DNA of 64,000 nucleotides from Anarhynchus alexandrinus (Eukaryota > Chordata > Aves > Charadriiformes > Charadriidae): assembly GCA_008711295.1 (NCBI GenBank), contig VUYV01000518.1, forward strand, positions 212,746 through 276,745, read 5' to 3'. The notes under the pieces are model-generated. The model was not told the origin of the DNA, did no database searches, and worked only from the letters and a program-made list of their open reading frames with translations. The translations under genes were made by a program, and so were the position numbers. Below are positions 39,068 to 52,100 of the stretch, one piece after another (position 1 is the first letter of the stretch; each line of letters begins with the position of its first letter).

Positions 39068-39919
39068 TTATGCTGTGGACTTCAGAGCTGGATGCAGTAC
39101 TCCAGGTGGGGTCTCACAAGAGTAGAGTAGAGGGGGAGAATCACCTCCTTTGACCTGCTGGCCACACTTGATACAGCCCAGGATGCTGTTGGTCTTCTGG
39201 GCTGCGACTGCACATTGTCGGCTCATGTTGAGCTTCTCGTCAATCAGCACACCCAGGTCCTTCTCCTCAGGGCTGCTCTCAATCCATTCTAAGCCGAGCC
39301 TGTATTTGTGCTTGGGATTGTCCCGACCCAGCTGTGGGACCTTGCACTTGGCCTTGTTGAACTTTATGAGGTTGGCTTGGGCCCACCTCTCCAGCCTGTC
39401 CAGGTCCCTCTGGATGGCATCCCTTCTCTTCAGTGTGTTGACCACACCACAGAGTTAGGTGTTGTTGGCAAACTTGCTGAGGGTGCACTCAATCCCACTG
39501 TCCATGTTGCCAGCAAAGATGCTAAACAACACCGGTCTTAGTATCAACCCCTGAGGAAGGTCACTCATCACTGGTCGCCACTTGGACATTGAGCCATTGA
39601 CCACAACTCTTTGAGTGTGACCATCCAGCCAGTTCTTTATCCACTGGGAGGTCCATCTGTCAAAGCCATGTCTCTCCGATTTAGAGACCAAGATGTCATG
39701 TGGGACAGTGTCAAAGGCTTTGCACAAGTCCAGGTAGATGATGTCAATTGCTCTTCCCCTATCCATCAATGCTGTAACAGCATCGTAGAAGGCCACCAAA
39801 TTTGTCAGACACGATTTGCTTTTAGTGAAGCCATATTGGCTGCCACCAATCACCTCCTTATTTCCCATGTGACTTAGCATGGTTTCCAGGAGGGTCTGCT
39901 CCATAATTTTGCTGGGCAC
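39068..39919 (-). pseudogene. CR1 reverse transcriptase, one in-frame stop, active site lost
   Basis: The minus-strand frame runs from 39919 to 39068 with a single internal stop (39455-39457). It contains [68 protein letters not shown] and [20 protein letters not shown], in the correct CR1 order. At the polymerase box the family has F-A-D-D, but here it is F-A-N-N (39461-39472), so both catalytic aspartates are gone. The next codon but one is a stop. After ILGCIK the frame shifts away from the CR1 protein. It is non-functional, but this piece is otherwise nearly open. Confidence 0.95.
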
Positions 39920-40190
39920 ACAGGTGAGACTGACCTGCCTGTAGTTCCCCAGGTCTTCCTTTTTTTCCTTTGTAAAAATAGGTGTTATGTATCCTCATTT
40001 CCAGTCAGTGGGAACTTCACCAGACTGCCACGACTTCTCAAATATGATGGATAGTGGCTTGGCAACTTCATCCGCCGGTTCCCTCAGAAATCATGGCTCC
40101 ATCTCATCCAGTCCCATGAACTTGTGTATCTTCAGATTCCTGAGACGGTCTTGAACCTGGTCTCCTACAGTGGGCAGACCTGCTCTGTTG

Positions 40191-43100
40191 CCAAAGGATC
40201 TATTGAGACAATAAAGATCACTATTGATAGGGATTTTAGACAATTGTCCCTGAATATTTTACTTGAACTCTGAAGTCCTCTTACAGTTGTTGCCAACTTT
40301 CTCTTTGTGGCTCATTCTGAAAGCACTTAAGCAAGTCTTAAATAATTAATATTTCCAAGATACCTTTAAGCGGTGATTACCATTTTCCTGATGGCAAATA
40401 CAATGCAAATAAGACAAAGGAACAGTAAGACAATGTCACAATCAAGATTAAGATATTGATGTTCCTTCTAGCTCATTATGTGAGATCGCCAATGTATTCT
40501 TTTTCTCTAATTCTTCACCTCAATTAACAAAGGTTGCAGTGTCTCAGAATGTCTTTAAGGGTAAAGAGGGTGTTTTGATAAATGCCATTTTCACTTAATG
40601 GCAAAAGCGAGAATATACCACCTGTACACTGCATGTGCTGCAAGGAAGCTTCAGTTTCACACACAAACTGTGCACATATGGCTCAGACACGCACAGTAAG
40701 TCTACCATGACGGGACACACAGTTTATCATCTGGACAAACATTACTCATGCAGTGCACAGCACAAATACCCTTTCCCCGCCCCCAGAAAATTCTGGATAG
40801 AAATAAGAGACCCCTGTGAAAATGAAAACCCCAGTGAGCTGGGTACATCTACCGAGAAATAAGGAATTCTCCATCAGTTTTAAAGTACCACCTTTGTTAA
40901 GAAATGAACTCACTGAGAGTAGCTATCCTAGCAACAAAATCTGCATTAAGAAACGGAGATGTCTGATAATAAAGTGATTTAAAAGTGTATAATTTATTTA
41001 CAAAACAGGGTTAAATCAGTTTAGCACTTGTTATGCACATCAGCCATGTGTTGCTTCATCCCTTCTATTCCACAGTTTGGAAATAAATTGTTTGTTAATC
41101 ACAGAGAAATGCCAGAATATTTGTGTTACACTAATCTCTTGCTTTGAAGGAAGCTCTGTGCTCTGTTTTCTTCTAAATGTGGATATTGGAGTAAGCTTGT
41201 AAGTCTCAGAACTGGTGAAGATCAATGATCAAATTCATCAATTCACTCTACTATTGTGTACTGCTCTGATGATTCAAGGACCTAGTAGCCTGCACTGTGA
41301 AATAAGATTTAAAGTAAATTTCTGTTTCAATGCTAGTATAAAGCAGCTGATAGATATATATTATTGGGTCTGATCCACAATGTCATGAATCTATGGCTAT
41401 TCTTATGCATACACTGTAGACTTTGTTTCTATAAAACCTGATTCTTGATGAGTACTCTTTCTGGGTCCCTAGGATACCACTCATAAGAGGTCCTAACTGA
41501 AAAAAAAAAAAAAAACAAACAACCAAACCCCAAATTTTTACTTCCTGTCTAATTAGGGTAGAGACTCATGATAATCTCAGTTGCCCAGCAAAAAGCACAT
41601 TAATGAAAAAAATAAGAGCTATGTTAGGTTAAAGAACAGGCTATTTAAAAAAAAATAGAGCTATAATACAGTATTGAATAATGTTATAAACCCTTTGCAC
41701 AGCTTTAAAGGTATACTCAGTTATAATTACATTCAGTTATAACAACGGACACTAAATAGCAGGTGTATGTTAACAATTGGCACCCAACAGCATCTCAGCT
41801 GTCACATATGTTTAGCTCTTTTAGCCATGAATCCCCCTTCCATACATTTGGAAAATTATTAAAACAAGCAATCAGCTATCCAACAGTCTCATGCTGGGAA
41901 AACAGCTTCTCTAAAACATTTGTACTTTGCAGTCGCAACAATTTTTACAGTCCAACAATTTTTGGCCAGTAATGTTTCTAATGTCGTAAGATATTAGCCT
42001 TTTCTGCCATTCCATCTGTAAAGACTACCTTCACAAGCCTGTAGAGTAAACACAGAAATAAAGACAGGCATTAGAAGAAAGAAATTAGCTAACTTTAGAG
42101 GCATTCCTATTGTTCTAGCAGTTCATCTGCTAAGAACAAGTCCAAGAATGGACTTAAATTCATATAATAGTATCAGTAGCCAATGCTGGGATTTCAAGTC
42201 TGCTTAAGATTCAAATATTTGTGTCTATGTGCTAATGAGTTAATGGGTTAAATGGCTATAGTGTTATTATTAGCTCCTATGTAAAGTTAATTCAACCAAA
42301 TGTGGTGCACGCTCCCTAACCAAACTGGATGTCAGGCCATCCTCTATCTTCTCTTTATAATTTCATATAGTTGTAGAGAAGCTTACTGAAATTCTTCATT
42401 TTTGGTGTGCAGCAAGCTCTGTAAAGGGTAAGAATTGACACTGTTGTCATTCCAATCAAAGCTAAAAGCTTTTATGAATGAGTGCTCAAATCAAGCTGAT
42501 ACTAAATGTCACTTCTTTCCTACTTCATGGCTGAAAGTGTTGTGAATTCTAAGTATAGTTAATAAGAAGCAAGGCTGTGTGCGGTTTAGAGGAAACTAAG
42601 CTTAGGTAGTGTAAATTGAAAGTGGAAAGCAGAAACAGAACTATTCAGAGGGTTTAATTTAATTATGAAGATTAAAATGGTTAGAGTCCAAAATGCAGGA
42701 GTTACAATACACAGAGGTAAGGAATTACATAATCACAGAAAATACAATTTGTACTAACTTGTTCCAGAGAATAACACCATTATGCAACAAAATTCTGATT
42801 TCATCTAAGTTTGTCTCAGAAATAAAAAAAAAAAGTGAAAGAACTAGATCATTAAAATAGCTTCCTCTATCTGACAGGTGTATCAATTGATAGTAGTTAC
42901 AGTTATGGCTCTAAAACTGTATGTTATTTCTATGGGTGAAATGGAGTAAAGGTAAACTGTTATGTTCTACTGATTAACTTTATTCATCAATATTGCAAAG
43001 CATATTATATAGAGTAAAAATGTATTTAAAGATGCAGTTAAGCTAATTACCAGCAGTAAAAGATCTGTGACCAGAACCTGAGTTCAATAACAATATTTGC

Positions 43101-46100
43101 ATTGCAGAAATGGTCCTTCTGCAGATATCTCAATGCTCTGAATAAAAAGTTGAGCTAGGAATAGGGCCATACACATTTTGGATAAACAGGTTTAGAAAAA
43201 GAGGGTGGGGAGGTGTTGCTTCAATTCATTTTTTTATCAATCCTGTCTTGTAAACCTGCCTGCAAAGACCTTCACACCTGAGGCAGAAGGCAGAATTATC
43301 TTGTAAAGGGACAGAAACTGACTTCTACGTGGTCAAAAACACCCTGAGACTTAGTTCTACATCTCAGTTACATGGGATGCAATTCATTTAATCACACCAG
43401 AATATTTTTAATTTAATAAAAATATGCGCATCCGCAAACCAATTCATTTAATCTATTTCGTCTCCATTGGCTATAAAGAGGATAGATGGCAATTTGGTCG
43501 TAGACTCGTAACATTTAAAGATCTAACAGGCAAATGGATCTCATCAAACATTTTTTAAGCGCAGTCATCATAGAAATCTTAGAAAATCACTTTAAACTTA
43601 ACCAGATAAAGAGGTGCATGGCATTCACCAAGCCAGGATTCACCTGGATTTGATTTAAGGAGCAACTGTCACACACATTTCTATATATCATAAATAGTTT
43701 ATTTGAATTTATATATATCATAAGTAGTTTATATTATAAGATAGAAGATGTATAGCATATAATGTGTATATAAAATAAATATGCATTGACGTATATGCAC
43801 AGTATGGGTGTGTATACATATGGGTGCAACTTCCTGGGAAGACTAGGCAAAAGAAAAAGATTTTCTTCTTGTTAAATATTTGCCATCAAAATCTTCTGTG
43901 AACAGTTACAACTGTTAGACAGACACAAAACAACAACAATACAAAATACAGAAATCCAAAGTCCCCTCTGATTTATGTGTCGTACTGGTAAGGTATTCAT
44001 CCAGTACCCTGTTATACAGACATTTAGAAATAAAGCAGAGTTACTTGTGCCAGATAGAAAGATGTGGAAACCCCAGAACATAAAGCTGAATTTTACTTAG
44101 ACAGTCAAGTTAAAGCTATTAAGTCAACATTGGACTGAGGAGACAAACTCATTTTCCAAAGAAACTTTGCAAATCTAAACACAAGAAAACAAATTTAAAT
44201 TAGCATAGAAAATTTCTTTGTTCCATGCCCAACTTCTCCTTACTATTACTATTACTTAATTTAAATTTTGTGAAATACATGACACTTACATAATAGCTCA
44301 GGGGATTAAAGTTTCATTGCTTTGAACTCCTTTTAGTAATAAAGGATTTTAACATGGTTTTTAAAGTACACAGATAATGAAATTCTGAATACCTCTACTA
44401 CGTTAGAGATGCAAATTCAAGCAATGAACCCAGTTCTGCAAATAAACCATGCTGAAGGTGTAAGGGACTCTGCCATGCAAATGAGCTTAGTCACTGCTCC
44501 TAGCTCCAAGTAGAAACTCAGAATAAATCAGTATGCCTTATTTTTAATATGTCCGTGTTATCAAATAAACCAGATACCTGAGTCGTTAAAGTAAAGTAGA
44601 TATGAGCTGGAAGGCAGTTTCTCACATGGATAGTCCCCAAAGAAAGTTTTTCAGCTTTATTTTGCATGTGACATTATAGCAAAGCATATTGTTTGAGACC
44701 AGTTTAGGAAAGATGAACATAAAAGGAGCAAGAAAGGCAAAAATTGAGTGTGAAAACTAAGACTATAAATACAAAATGTGACTGCAATAGCAATGCAAAG
44801 GTAAGTCATTCTTTGTAATTCAGCTGGTTATAACTACCATATGAGATTTCCAGGAGTCTCAATCAGAATAGTGGGAAGAAGAAGATGGATCTATATATTC
44901 TCATAGGTTAGGTTCTCAAGTGTTTCTGAGAAGTGTTGAAAATACTCCCTTGGTCTTGGTGCTCTGGTAGCTTGTCTTAATGGCCTCTGCTTCTAAGCTG
45001 CTCTTTATTTGGCCAAGCTGACCACACTGGCAAAGTGAATACATGTCACAACAGGCTGTATCCATTGCACAAAACTCTTTAGTACCTGATGATGGACTTC
45101 ATCTTACCTAACTCTGTTTAAAAAATCAGTGCCTCGGGTAAACTACATATCAAGGCCTCTTTGGAGACAACGGTGAGCAACAAGGACTTCTGGAAGCTGA
45201 TAGAGCCCACATTAAGATTCGTTTAAGAGATTCTTATCTCTCCTCATTGTTTATAAATAGAACTTAAACAACTAACTTAGACACCTACCTTATACATGGT
45301 AAATGTTGAATGAGATTAATCACCCTCTTCAGGAGCAGTACCTTTTAGAGAACATCTGGTGGGACAGCTTCCTTCTCGGTTTCAATTATGTGGATGATTT
45401 CTCCTGTTAACAGTGAGATACCATGCCTGTGGCCAAGTAAGTAAGCTGATATTATGAAAGTGCTGAGTGCATTTAGCCATCTTTGAGTGCAGTTTAGTGG
45501 GATTAGACAGCATAAAATGAGAATCAATGGATATGAAAAGTGAATGTCCTTAAGACCAATAGTGATTCAAGGACAACAGTATGAGAACCTCTGTTCTGGG
45601 AAGTTTCAGAGAAACACTTAGTTTTGCCATTGCTAAAAGCAACACCTTCCCTCTGCCAGTTATACCAGTTTATTCCATCATTTAATCTCTGCTGCAGAGA
45701 CCTCTGTTTTGCCAATTTATATTTATACAATGCAAATTGCACAAAACATATATTATAAAAACTTACAGGGTGCACTAACATCAGTCCTCAGAATAATCAG
45801 AAGTGCACTGATGCAGAAGAAAGGCATGCTGCATTAGCAATAATTCATGTATATAAAACGCTACATTGGAGATGATTGCACTCTGCTGGACTGTATAATA
45901 GTTATGCAACAACCAAGGCAAAAGGGAGTATAAAGACTTCTGATGCAGTGACTGTCATGTCAGACTTGTCTTACTGGCGTTGCCATTTAGAACATTATAT
46001 TCATACTTTGGCTGTGGGTAAATTTTCAGTATGGAGAGGAAAATGCCATTTCACAGCATTATCAATTCCTACTCTTGTACTGTGAGTCTTAAGACTTTAG

Positions 46101-49100
46101 GGCAGAAAAGTCCAATAAAATATTGATAAAATATATTTCAAAAGTAGGCAAATAAAAAAAAATGTTTTTTGGTGGCTGCATTTGCAGTCTTTTTACATAT
46201 CAGCCATTTTCATTACTCCAAAAGCCCTTAATATTTTTTTCTGAATATTTTAGGTTTATAGTTTTGGTACCAGGACACATTTTGGTTTTGGTTTTGTTTG
46301 TTTGTTTGACCTATACTGGACTGGTAAATCCTAGACTTCATGCTACAGGACCATACAGCAAACATTAAAATGAGACATTATTGCCCACCTGAATAAATGA
46401 GCTGGCCACTAAAGAGCAGCTTTCTTCATTTATTTAAAAGAAAAACAACCTAATAGGCAAAAACCTGATATCAAGGTAAGACAACACATGCATTCACGCT
46501 ACTTATTGCCTGTTTGAGACCAACAGCGTTCTGTGGGTAGACCAAAATAAAAGACAGTCATTTGTAGCTTAGCTCAAAGTGTCTCCCAAAGGGAAACTGC
46601 AGCTTCTCTAAACAGTGGGAAATGTCATCTGTGGAGAGCACACTATTCAAACGGTTAAAAGTACTGGATTTATGTATCCATATCCCTACATGCCCAAACA
46701 GAAAGACCACTGCTGTAAACCCTGTGTGTGCAGAACTAGTTGAGCTAGTTCCCCTCCTTAAACTAATGAGTTAACTTCCAGGTAACCAGAAAAGGCAAAG
46801 TGAGTGCTTCATGTCTCCAAATCACTGCATGAGTAAAGTGAACAGTCAGATGCAAAAATAAGCATGTTATATTTCTCCTGCTGTTTCGAGCTCAGACTAA
46901 TTATCTGGGCAAAGAGATAATTTTTTGGAAAGGAAGCCTGTTCTCTGCTCTGCAAGGATATGACTTGCATAAATATCATCTTACTGCTCTCCATGCCCCC
47001 TCCCTCTTTCAGGCATCTGAGAATGCTGCAGGGAGTTCTGCTGACAACTTGGGGACACGCAAATAAGGAGTTAGCCTAGCTCAGATTTTTTTAGCTCATG
47101 ACCTGCAAGACATACAAGGAACCAGAACCTCAGCTTCTTAAGATGAATAGAAGAAAAAAAAAAAACTTAAAAATATTTTTTTGCCTATTAGAAATGGGGG
47201 CGAATAAGTAAAAAATAAAGACATTACTTTTTAAAAATCTACTTTTTTCAATATATAAGATAGTAAGTACGAAAAAATTTTGCAGCTCTTACGGAATGCA
47301 AAACATAATCCCTTCATGCAAATAAGGCAATGCCCATATCCTGATTAAAATCATGCTATTATTGACATTTCTCTCTTTTTTTTTTCTTAATCAGCATTTG
47401 CATTTTGGAAAAAGCATTGATCAATCAGAGATTGCAGTATACTTTTAAGGATGCAGTAAGTGTCCCTTTGAATTAAGATCATGTGGTTCTTTAGAGATAA
47501 ACATCACGCTAAAATAGTATAAAAAAACGGTGCATAAAATCCGAAAGCATGTTTTCCGGCTTGAGATAACAGAGCTCCCTTTTTAGTTCAAGCAGTAAGC
47601 AGGAGCCCAGGGGGCACAGAGATCTGAATTCTTGTGTTGCCACCTACCTCTCTGCAAATGAATTTGTTAAGTGGGATGGATATCTGCCTACTTTGGAGAT
47701 ATTAGCTGAGCATGTTTCTATTAAAAATATTGCAGTCAGGGAAAGTATTATTAGAACAGACACTAGAGAAGGGCCAGCTGAATACTGAATGATACTTAGG
47801 TTAGGCTAGTGCTAAGAAAGTTTCCCTTTATCTTCACTTTTACAACATTTGCGTTCTACCACTATTTCTGAAAACTTTTATGCAAATATCCTATCACTGA
47901 TGCCTGTCCTCAGTGATCATTGCATGAATCCAAAAAAGCCCTTAAAATTCAACAGCACTCCTTCCAAGCTACAGCAGCAGGGTATCTTTCAAATGAATCC
48001 AGCAGTGTAGCAAAGATGTAGTGCTCATCTTCAAGGCAGGTACCAAGTCTAAAAGCGATTTCACAGATGAAAGACAAGTTATCAACAGCTTAACAGCTGT
48101 ACTGGCATGTTTTCTTTGGAAATTATCTACCGTATTCTACAGAATAGCAATAAAAGGGAAATCTGTGAGGCCCTCTTCCTCTGCTGCTAACTTCACAATT
48201 GGCTACCACAAACCATTAAATCATGCCCTGTACCTGTGCCAAGAAATTAAATGACAATGACCCTTCACTTTGCTTTGTTGTGCTGAACTGAATGACAAAG
48301 TGACTAACTCATGCTCCAAATAATACAGGAGATAACTGTTACTGTCCAGACTGTCTATGATTGTTACTGATGTTAAGTATATCTTCAAAATACACGGCCT
48401 GACTGCTGAGTTTGTGTGCATCCCACACAAACATTTTCATTATCTTTTCAGTTCTTCTTCCAAGCCCTAGAGGAAACATGTGCCTCAGCTTTCATGGTTC
48501 AGGACATAAATTTCTAGTAGCAATGGGAGACAGGCAATACAATACCTGACTCCAGCAGCCAGAGCCATAAGCCAGATCTCACTTGACTGGATTTCTCTTC
48601 CTTCTTTCTACTCAGGCTAAAATGCAGATAAAGAATGACATGAAGAAATGGCATTAGCTTCTGGTTTGACTTCACTTTATCTAAGTCAAAGCTGCGTGCA
48701 AAGTCTGTGGAAGATGCTGGTCTTAGTTTATACAAAGCAGCAGTTATTACCCTTAAAGCACGTTTAGACCAGTGCTACACAGAGTGCCTTGTACAAAGAT
48801 GAATTTTATATAGGAGAAATAGTTTGAAACTGAAGAATTGCTCCTTTACGTTTATTCATCGATGTTACTTTTGCCATGGCAGGAAAAAAATTAAATATTA
48901 CGCACTTATTTCCAAAAGACCAAGCTCTGCTCTGACTTCCAAATTCAGTAATGAGGTTTTTTGAGGGAACAGTATTGGTATCTATTATTTTGAAGATGTG
49001 AACATTTGTAGGGTGGGAAAAAACAAATAAACAAGACAAAATAGTAAGCAAATGATTGATGCAGAAACCCTCATTGAATTTGGAAAGACAAATAACAGTT

Positions 49101-52100
49101 GCTGAAGAGAACAGTCTGGCTCGTACATGTGACTGAGGACTTCTGAATGAACACTGAGGAACTCATTCTAAATATTTGAAATTTCCTATTATAGATTAAT
49201 AACGTTCTCAGATTTCTGCTTTGGAGACCAGGAGACAAGACTATCTAGGTGCATTAAAATGTATTTTTAAAATATATTTCTGTGCCAAACAGCCCCTTTT
49301 TCAGAGGAAAGAAAACTCCACATCCTGCCATCATTATAAATATAAAAAATTTAAAAGTGAAAACAAAATCACTCTGTTTGCTAAGTGTAGCAACAAGACG
49401 ACTCCTCTCTGCATTACCTTTCTTTCAGCTTGTGTTGAGCTACACAATACATTCTTTACCAAAAGGTAAAAGGTCAGTAAAAGTCAGTAGATAAACAGAT
49501 ACACATTCTCATACACATCCTCTCATTCTGCTTTGAAATTCTCCTCCCCACAAAGGAAAGGTTATAAAATGCACCGCTACACTTGCAAAAATGGAGTTCT
49601 GCTGGAAACTCAATAGAAAAGACAGGAATTGGAGCACTGATTTTGCAAGCTGGAATTTACACAGGCAGTGGGTGCCCTAGAAGTGCAATATTCACAGAAG
49701 ACATATGCCTAAAGCTAGGCTTACGGATGGCAGTCCTGCCATAACAGACAGGTGGAAATTCTGCACGTCATAAGTGACTCGAAGGTGCCCCACTTTTTGG
49801 GTAGAATTCTTTGGCCTTTGCTTTCTTTGTGATATCTCTCTGCATTAAATGCATCTCTGATCTCCTTCTACCATCGCCTTTCCTCTTCTGTTTCTCATTT
49901 GGTTTTTCACTGGCATCCTTTTCTTTTTCTTCCTTGTGTATTCCTTCTATGTTTTTACCAACAAATTCCATCAAAACAGTTCAGTCGTCTCCCTTCTAAG
50001 GCATTTACTGCACTTGAACTCATCATTGACTTGATATTAACTCATGTCACACAGCATCAACATCAAGCATTAAAAGAAAAACACCATGCAGAGATTACTA
50101 ATTTTGTCTTGAGAATTTGTAAAATTTGTAATGTAAAAAAATAAAAATTTAAAAAAAAAAAAAGTAAGCTCAGGTAGTCAGGTAGGGAACAGAATGGAAC
50201 TAAAAGTTTCTGAAAGCCCAAGAGCTTTGTGAATAAATAAGTACTTAGCCTCTAACCTTAGATTGTTTGCATCGTGTAGACACTATTTTCTAAACTTTTT
50301 ATGAAGTTCACAAACTTCACAAAATAAGGCTGTTTAATTAGTAATAGCTTCTCGCTGTGAAATGTCAAATAATGTATCTAAACTCCAGCATTTTCAGCTT
50401 ACACAGCAGCACAAACCACTCTGTTTTGTCTTTGAAAGGCAAAATTCTAATAGGGATTCAGAAGCACTCTGCCCAGGAGGAACTTTTACAGTCAGGCAGC
50501 CATAATACAGGAATTCACGGCATTAATTCGAAAGGGTAAACTCACTGGACTAAATTTTTGTAGTTGCTATGAGAAAGCCATAGTCTGTAAGATGTCTGGT
50601 TTTGGAGGTTTTTTTTTTTTGCTTTTCTGAGAATTCTAAAATTAGGAAGATCTTAATCATTAATGCTGGAATAAAAAAGAAGAGTGTTTTTCACAGTCTT
50701 TCTTTTGTCCAGTAATAAACACAACCCAGTTTATTCTGTTCAAGAATTTTAAATAAACTGTTTCAGTTGCACATATTAAGTCTGTTTGAAACCCAGCTGC
50801 CTCTTTAAACCCCAGAGAATGAGGAAAAATAATTATTCCCTGTTTTTTCAATATTCATAAAATTAGACATGTGCAATTTGGATCCAAATCCCATCTGATT
50901 TTCACTTTAGCCTTCATTTTCAAATCAAAATACTTCAGACCTCCAATACTTTCTTCGTTAAACACAAAATATTTTTAAATTGATTTTCAGTTTTTATTTT
51001 TGTCATTTTTTCCCAAGGGGGAAACAATTCTAAGCAGTGCCACAACAGATCTGTAATAAACACCAGAACGAAAAATAGAACTTTTTATTTCTTTGACAAA
51101 ACTCATAATGCTTCCTGAAAAAGGCATGCATTAGTCTCACTCTGCAGATGATGAAATAGGTCTATGAAAACAGAAAACAACAATGTTTATAACTGGAAAC
51201 CCTTATGTGACCTGCAGTAGCTCTACTCACGTCAATAATTAAATCAAATTCTGATTTCATATCAAGGAAGAGCTTAATATGCAGTCTCCTGACTATCTGC
51301 TCCTGATCCTAACCGTGGTTAATTGCCTGCTTGTGGAACTGCTGTTTCTGACGTAACTCTACAGCACTGTTTGATATTTAAGCTCCCAAAATCAAATTGG
51401 GAGCCTCTATTTCACTATGAGCTACTTTTTATTCACAATTCAATTTTTTTTTTGTTATTTAGTCTCCTAAAATCATCTCCTTTATCATTTTTTCTTTCTT
51501 CTGTGTTCCCTGTTAATTCTGTTCTTATCATTTTAATATGATTTTGTTCTCTATCAAAGAATTGCCGCTGCAGCTTACTTGATGATCAAATGGACCAGAA
51601 GATCTAATTCATCTTTATCATCTTCCTTTTCACTTGAAGCATAAATCACATCTTCACTCATAAATATATCCAGATCAACACCCAAAAGCTTATAGAATTA
51701 GTCTAGGAGATACAAACTTCCTTTATGCATTTCTCAGCAAAGATTATTTTTTTCCCCCTGAAATGTTTTTGACTGCTATCAGCAATTTAGTCAGAAACCA
51801 AGACACGAAAATAACCTCCTTTCTTATTTATTCACTGAGCAGAAACTCTCTAAGCAGACTGTACAGGGCAATAAGAGTTTTTAGATGGGCTGTTTCTGCA
51901 AAGAAGAAACTCTTAATGAGACACTACATGCAGTTTCACACATTGCACACCGGAGCTTCAAATATATGTTTTTTTTCCCCATAAAACCAAAACTAGACAA
52001 TATAATTGGCCTGAAATGACAAGCTCATGTATAGAGATAAGAAGGCTTAGTTCTGTTCTCAGTTCTGCCTCTTCCTCTATCTTGCTTTCTCTGTGTATAA

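Larger units (their letters stand above)
38566..40190 (-). mobile_element. CR1 LINE, about 1.6 kb, 5'-truncated, well preserved
   Basis: The plus strand opens with a CR1 tail in reverse complement (CATAGATTCATAGATTC then two ATCGAAT units, 38572-38600). GGGTTGGAAGGGACCTTAAA follows, then the full 3' region and the C-terminal half of ORF2. The element ends near 40190, after the part equivalent to the linker before the reverse transcriptase (TGGTCTCCTACAGTGGGC). Preservation is the best of the six CR1 copies in this window, suggesting a comparatively recent insertion. Confidence 0.97.

Noticed and set aside
39150..39541. Open frames on the plus strand across the 38566 CR1
   Set aside because: They are antisense shadows of the CR1 reverse transcriptase on the minus strand.
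41501..41516. A16 run as the tail of a retrocopy
   Set aside because: No poly(A) signal at the right distance, no recognisable transcript upstream and no target duplication. A simple slippage tract is more likely.
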